Shown here one piece after another: positions 61,060 through 64,000 of a DNA stretch of 64,000 bases (the stretch's first letter is position 1; each line of letters opens with the position of its first letter). The stretch is from positions 37,716,201 to 37,780,200 of the forward strand of contig OY821771.1 of NCBI GenBank assembly GCA_963682175.1, written 5' to 3'. This DNA comes from Triglochin maritima. Its lineage: Eukaryota > Streptophyta > Magnoliopsida > Alismatales > Juncaginaceae. The translations under genes were made by a program, and so were the position numbers. The notes beneath the pieces were generated by a model, which was not told the DNA's origin, ran no database searches, and was given only the letters and a program-made list of their open reading frames with translations.

Positions 61060-62000
61060 CATCACAACTGATGGACATGTAGGCAGAAACGAGGTCCTCA
61101 AGAAGCAGGTTACGCTCAACTTTTTCCTGATTATTTTGCTGACGATCCTGTGTTTGGTCCTCGTACTTTCAGGAGAAGGTTTAGAATGTATTCCTTCGCA
61201 TATCGAACGTTGTTGAGGCCTCCGATGTGTTCTTCTAACGAAGGTCGGACGCCACGGGTCGATTTGGAATGTCAGGACTGCAAAAAATAACTGCACCTCT
61301 ACGGATGTTAGCTTATGGCGTAGTAGCTGAAAACGTGGACGAGAATCTACAGATGAGTGAGGGAACGACAAAAAAGTCTCTCCAAAAGTTTGTTTAATGG
61401 GTCATAGTCAATGTTGGTGTTGAATATCTGAGAAGGCCCACTTCAAAGGACTTGGCAAGGTTACTACACTTTGGTGATGAACGAGGCTTTACGGGAATGA
61501 TGAGGAGCATCAACTGTATGCACTGGCAATGGAAGAATTGTCCGGCTACTTGGAAAAGACAATACCAAGGACGAAGTGGAAAACCCACTGTTATCCTAGA
61601 GGCAGTAGCATCCTACGACCTTTGGATATGGCATTCCTTCTTCGGTATTCCAGGGTCTTGTAACGACATGAACGTCCTTCAACGGTCTCCTATTTTTAGT
61701 GACGTGTTAGAAGGACGCGCTCCTACGGTCCCTTATAATATGAGATATTACCTTAAAGATGGTATTTATCTGCAGTGGGCAACCTTCGTGAAATATAACC
61801 CGCTTCCCAAATCTCCTAAGGCCATGTTATTTGCACAATTCCAGGAAGGAGCGCGTAAAGACGTAGAACGTGCATTTGGAGTGCTGCAGTCACGGTGGGC
61901 AATCATAGAAGCTTCATCTCTTGCGTGGAACGTTGACCTCCTTAACAAGATTATCGCTACGTGCATCATAATGCACAACATGATAGTGGAGATCGAATGA
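61060..62000 (+). pseudogene. PIF/Harbinger transposase remnant, unit 2
   Basis: Copy of 32150-33090, with the same Asp-to-Asn change (61512-61514) and upstream breaks. Reads identical to unit 1. Confidence 0.85.
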
Positions 62001-62693
62001 GGCTCGTATTCCACTATTTATGATACAACAAAGTTTGAGCAGGACCTCCTTCCCAACTTGAGCGACACATCAACAACGAACGGAGGAGAATCTGCTACGG
62101 ATTTGTGTCATGACTGCAAGCTTAACCCCAAATTTTACACAAATCACGTCTCCCACCAAATCCAAATCCGCAAACCCTCAAATCACGTATCCCACCTGAA
62201 ACCCCCAAATCGCCGCCTCCCTCTGCCACCGCCGCTCCTCGCGGTCACAGTTCCTTTTCCTCGGACCTCCGCCTCCCACCTCCCACTTCTACCTCTTCCT
62301 CTGCCCTCCACCTCCCACCTCCTGCTCCAACCTCTAGCTACGACCTTCTCGTCCAACCTCGCCTCTAACCCACCTCCCACCTCGTTGACACCTTCTACAA
62401 GACTCTTAGTCGGTGTCCTCCACCTCGGACAATGCTCAAGGTTTGATTTGAAGCTTGTTTGGTTTTCATTTTTCTGGAATGAGCTGGATTTGTTTGGAAA
62501 GGATTTGGTTTTCTGGAAAACGTTTTGATTTTTGGGGAAATATATGATTTGTAGAAAAATATTTGATCTTTTACTTGGTGTTTATTTTGTAGTTTGCTTC
62601 GATGGGAGTGTGTCAGCCTACCAGGAGTGGGTTGTTCATATTGAGGTATTTTTATGTTTGCTTGTAGAAATGAGACATTTGATTCCGGATCAC

Positions 62694-64000
62694 TGTTTAA
62701 TCGTTTTAAATTTAGACCGTAGGTGCTAGTTGGCGGTCTTAGGCCGCTGATTGGCGGTCTTGGAGTGTCAGATCGCCTCCAAACTTCACCAGATGCTTTC
62801 CCTTCCCCGTGTGAGTCTCCTGCAAGAAACGAAACTACAACACAAAAATTAAATCCACCCGAATCGTCCAAACCAGAGTCTGAACTGGCACCTCCCCGGC
62901 AACGGCGCCAAAAACATGTCCCCGGCAACGACGCCAAAAACTTGTTTAATCATTTTAAATTTAGACCGCAAGTGCGCGGCCACGATGAAGTGGTGGCAAG
63001 TACGGGTCGATCCGCAGGGAGGTGAGTAGCTTCTGGTTTGTCAGAAATCAAGTGACGAATAAAGGGAGAAAAGATGTGATTACGCTAAAGCTAAACTACA
63101 CTAAACTAATAAGTACGAAATGCGAAAGAAAGCATGAAAGATTGGAAATCAGAAAGAGAAACCCCTAAGGGGTGTGGTGTGTGCATATATGAAGTGAAAT
63201 AAGTGATGAAAGATGCATGTAAGCATGTATGTGTGTGTGTTGTGTGTGTCTCTTCATGCATAGGAAGTGTCTAAAGATGAGGCAAAACCTATCAATCCAT
63301 TCACACAACATATCGACAATTACTACTTGATGATTAACATAAGATTAGGCTCAACATGAGAAGTGTCTAAAGATATGGCAAGACTCTTCAAAACCATAAA
63401 ATCATGTTAAGAACAAAGGTAAGCATGGGACGTGTCTAAATGTTATGGCAAAAACCATCAAAACAAAGTTTCTTCAATCAATCAAGCAAGCAAACACAAA
63501 TACAAACACATAACTAACATGTAGCATATTCAACAGGAAATTTCAGTCAATACACATGAGAAAACTAAGCATGGAAAGTGTCTAAATCTTATGGCAAAAC
63601 CCATCAAAATTCCCCAACATGTAGATGATTAAAATACCCCCAATGAACATACAAAACATGCAAGTCTACACAATAAAAAATTCATCAAACATCCAAACTT
63701 CACAATATATATGAACACCATCTCCACCCCCCAAAGGGGATGGATCTACTCACAACACATTATTCTAGGAATTAAACTAAAGAAGAAAGGAGACATTCTA
63801 ACTAATTTAGCCTAAGATCAAAGAAATAAGACTAAACTAAACATGCATAAAAAAGAAACAATATGAGAACAAAATAATGAAAAATTATTTTATTAAATGA
63901 CTCACATTACTAGTAGCATTCTTCTCCACCTTGAGTTTTTGCTCCAAGACTTACTCCAAGTAGAGAGAATGCCACCAAGCAATGTGATTACAATAGAAGG
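62694..64000 (-). mobile_element. LTR retrotransposon derivative (unit 3 copy, cut by window end)
   Basis: Same element as 33784-35635. The left target duplication ATCAC is at 62689-62693, followed by the LTR stub, the doubled PBS and most of the LTR. It reads as identical to the unit 2 copy over the visible length. Confidence 0.85.
62753..64000. repeat. Tandem repeat unit 3 (start only)
   Basis: Third copy, cut by the window end. It matches 33843-35090 of unit 2 with no difference I could find. It shares unit 2 variants against unit 1, for example the extra GTG near 63000 and the same substitutions through the LTR. It is therefore a closer relative of unit 2 than of unit 1. Confidence 0.95.

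Larger units (their letters stand above)
33843..62752. repeat. Tandem repeat unit 2 (28,910 bp)
   Basis: Second copy of the unit. It carries the uninterrupted target site of the unit 1 chromovirus (50054-50058) and the 4 kb segment with the intact germin-like gene. Its first part (to about 55317) differs from unit 1 by scattered substitutions and small indels. Its last part (55318-62752) reads as identical to 26408-33842. Confidence 0.95.
55318..64000. repeat. Distal block reading as identical to 26408-35090
   Basis: 8683 bp with an exact offset of 28,910 and no mismatch found on reading. It starts at the 55318 joint and runs through the unit 2/3 boundary to the window end. Immediately left of the joint, four differences occur within about 480 bp between 25400-25879 and 54843-55319. 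Confidence 0.85.

Overview
The window is nuclear DNA of a flowering plant, most likely a eudicot. It holds intron-containing germin-like genes, a full Ty3/gypsy chromovirus, and remnants of Ty1/copia, PIF/Harbinger and CACTA elements. Almost all of it is transposon-derived. The only gene that looks intact and host-like is a two-exon germin-like protein gene on the minus strand at 48313-49086. I cannot name the species.

Layout. The window is a tandem array of a roughly 29 kb unit: unit 1 (1-33842), unit 2 (33843-62752) and the start of unit 3 (62753-64000). The order within a unit is: a minus-strand LTR-retrotransposon derivative; a kinesin-4-like gene fragment; a CACTA-type terminal fragment and a diverged LTR; a CACTA transposase remnant with its subterminal repeat array; a second CACTA end; (unit 2 only) a GRF zinc-finger remnant and the intact germin-like gene; a Harbinger-derived element carrying an accessory ORF; a Ty1/copia element with a nested LTR element; a solo LTR; a germin-like pseudogene; and a second Harbinger remnant.

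Three structural differences account exactly for the length difference between units 1 and 2. Unit 1 carries an 8423 bp chromovirus (12190-20612, 5 bp target duplication) for which unit 2 shows the clean empty site at 50054-50058. Unit 1 lacks 4024 bp present in unit 2 (45801-49824), which removes the intact germin-like gene and one CACTA end. Unit 2 lacks about 530 bp of one LTR at 55318.

The 55318 joint is the most informative point in the window. Left of it units 1 and 2 differ by several bases per kb. Right of it 55318-64000 matches 26408-35090 with no difference I could find by reading. This suggests a very recent 28,910 bp tandem duplication laid over an older one, or an assembly artefact at that joint.

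I found no evidence of a previously undescribed functional system. The unusual items are the duplication history, a dense array of GTCGAC-centred palindromes in the chromovirus LTR, a tandemly doubled tRNA-Asp primer-binding site, and germin-like presence/absence variation between the units.
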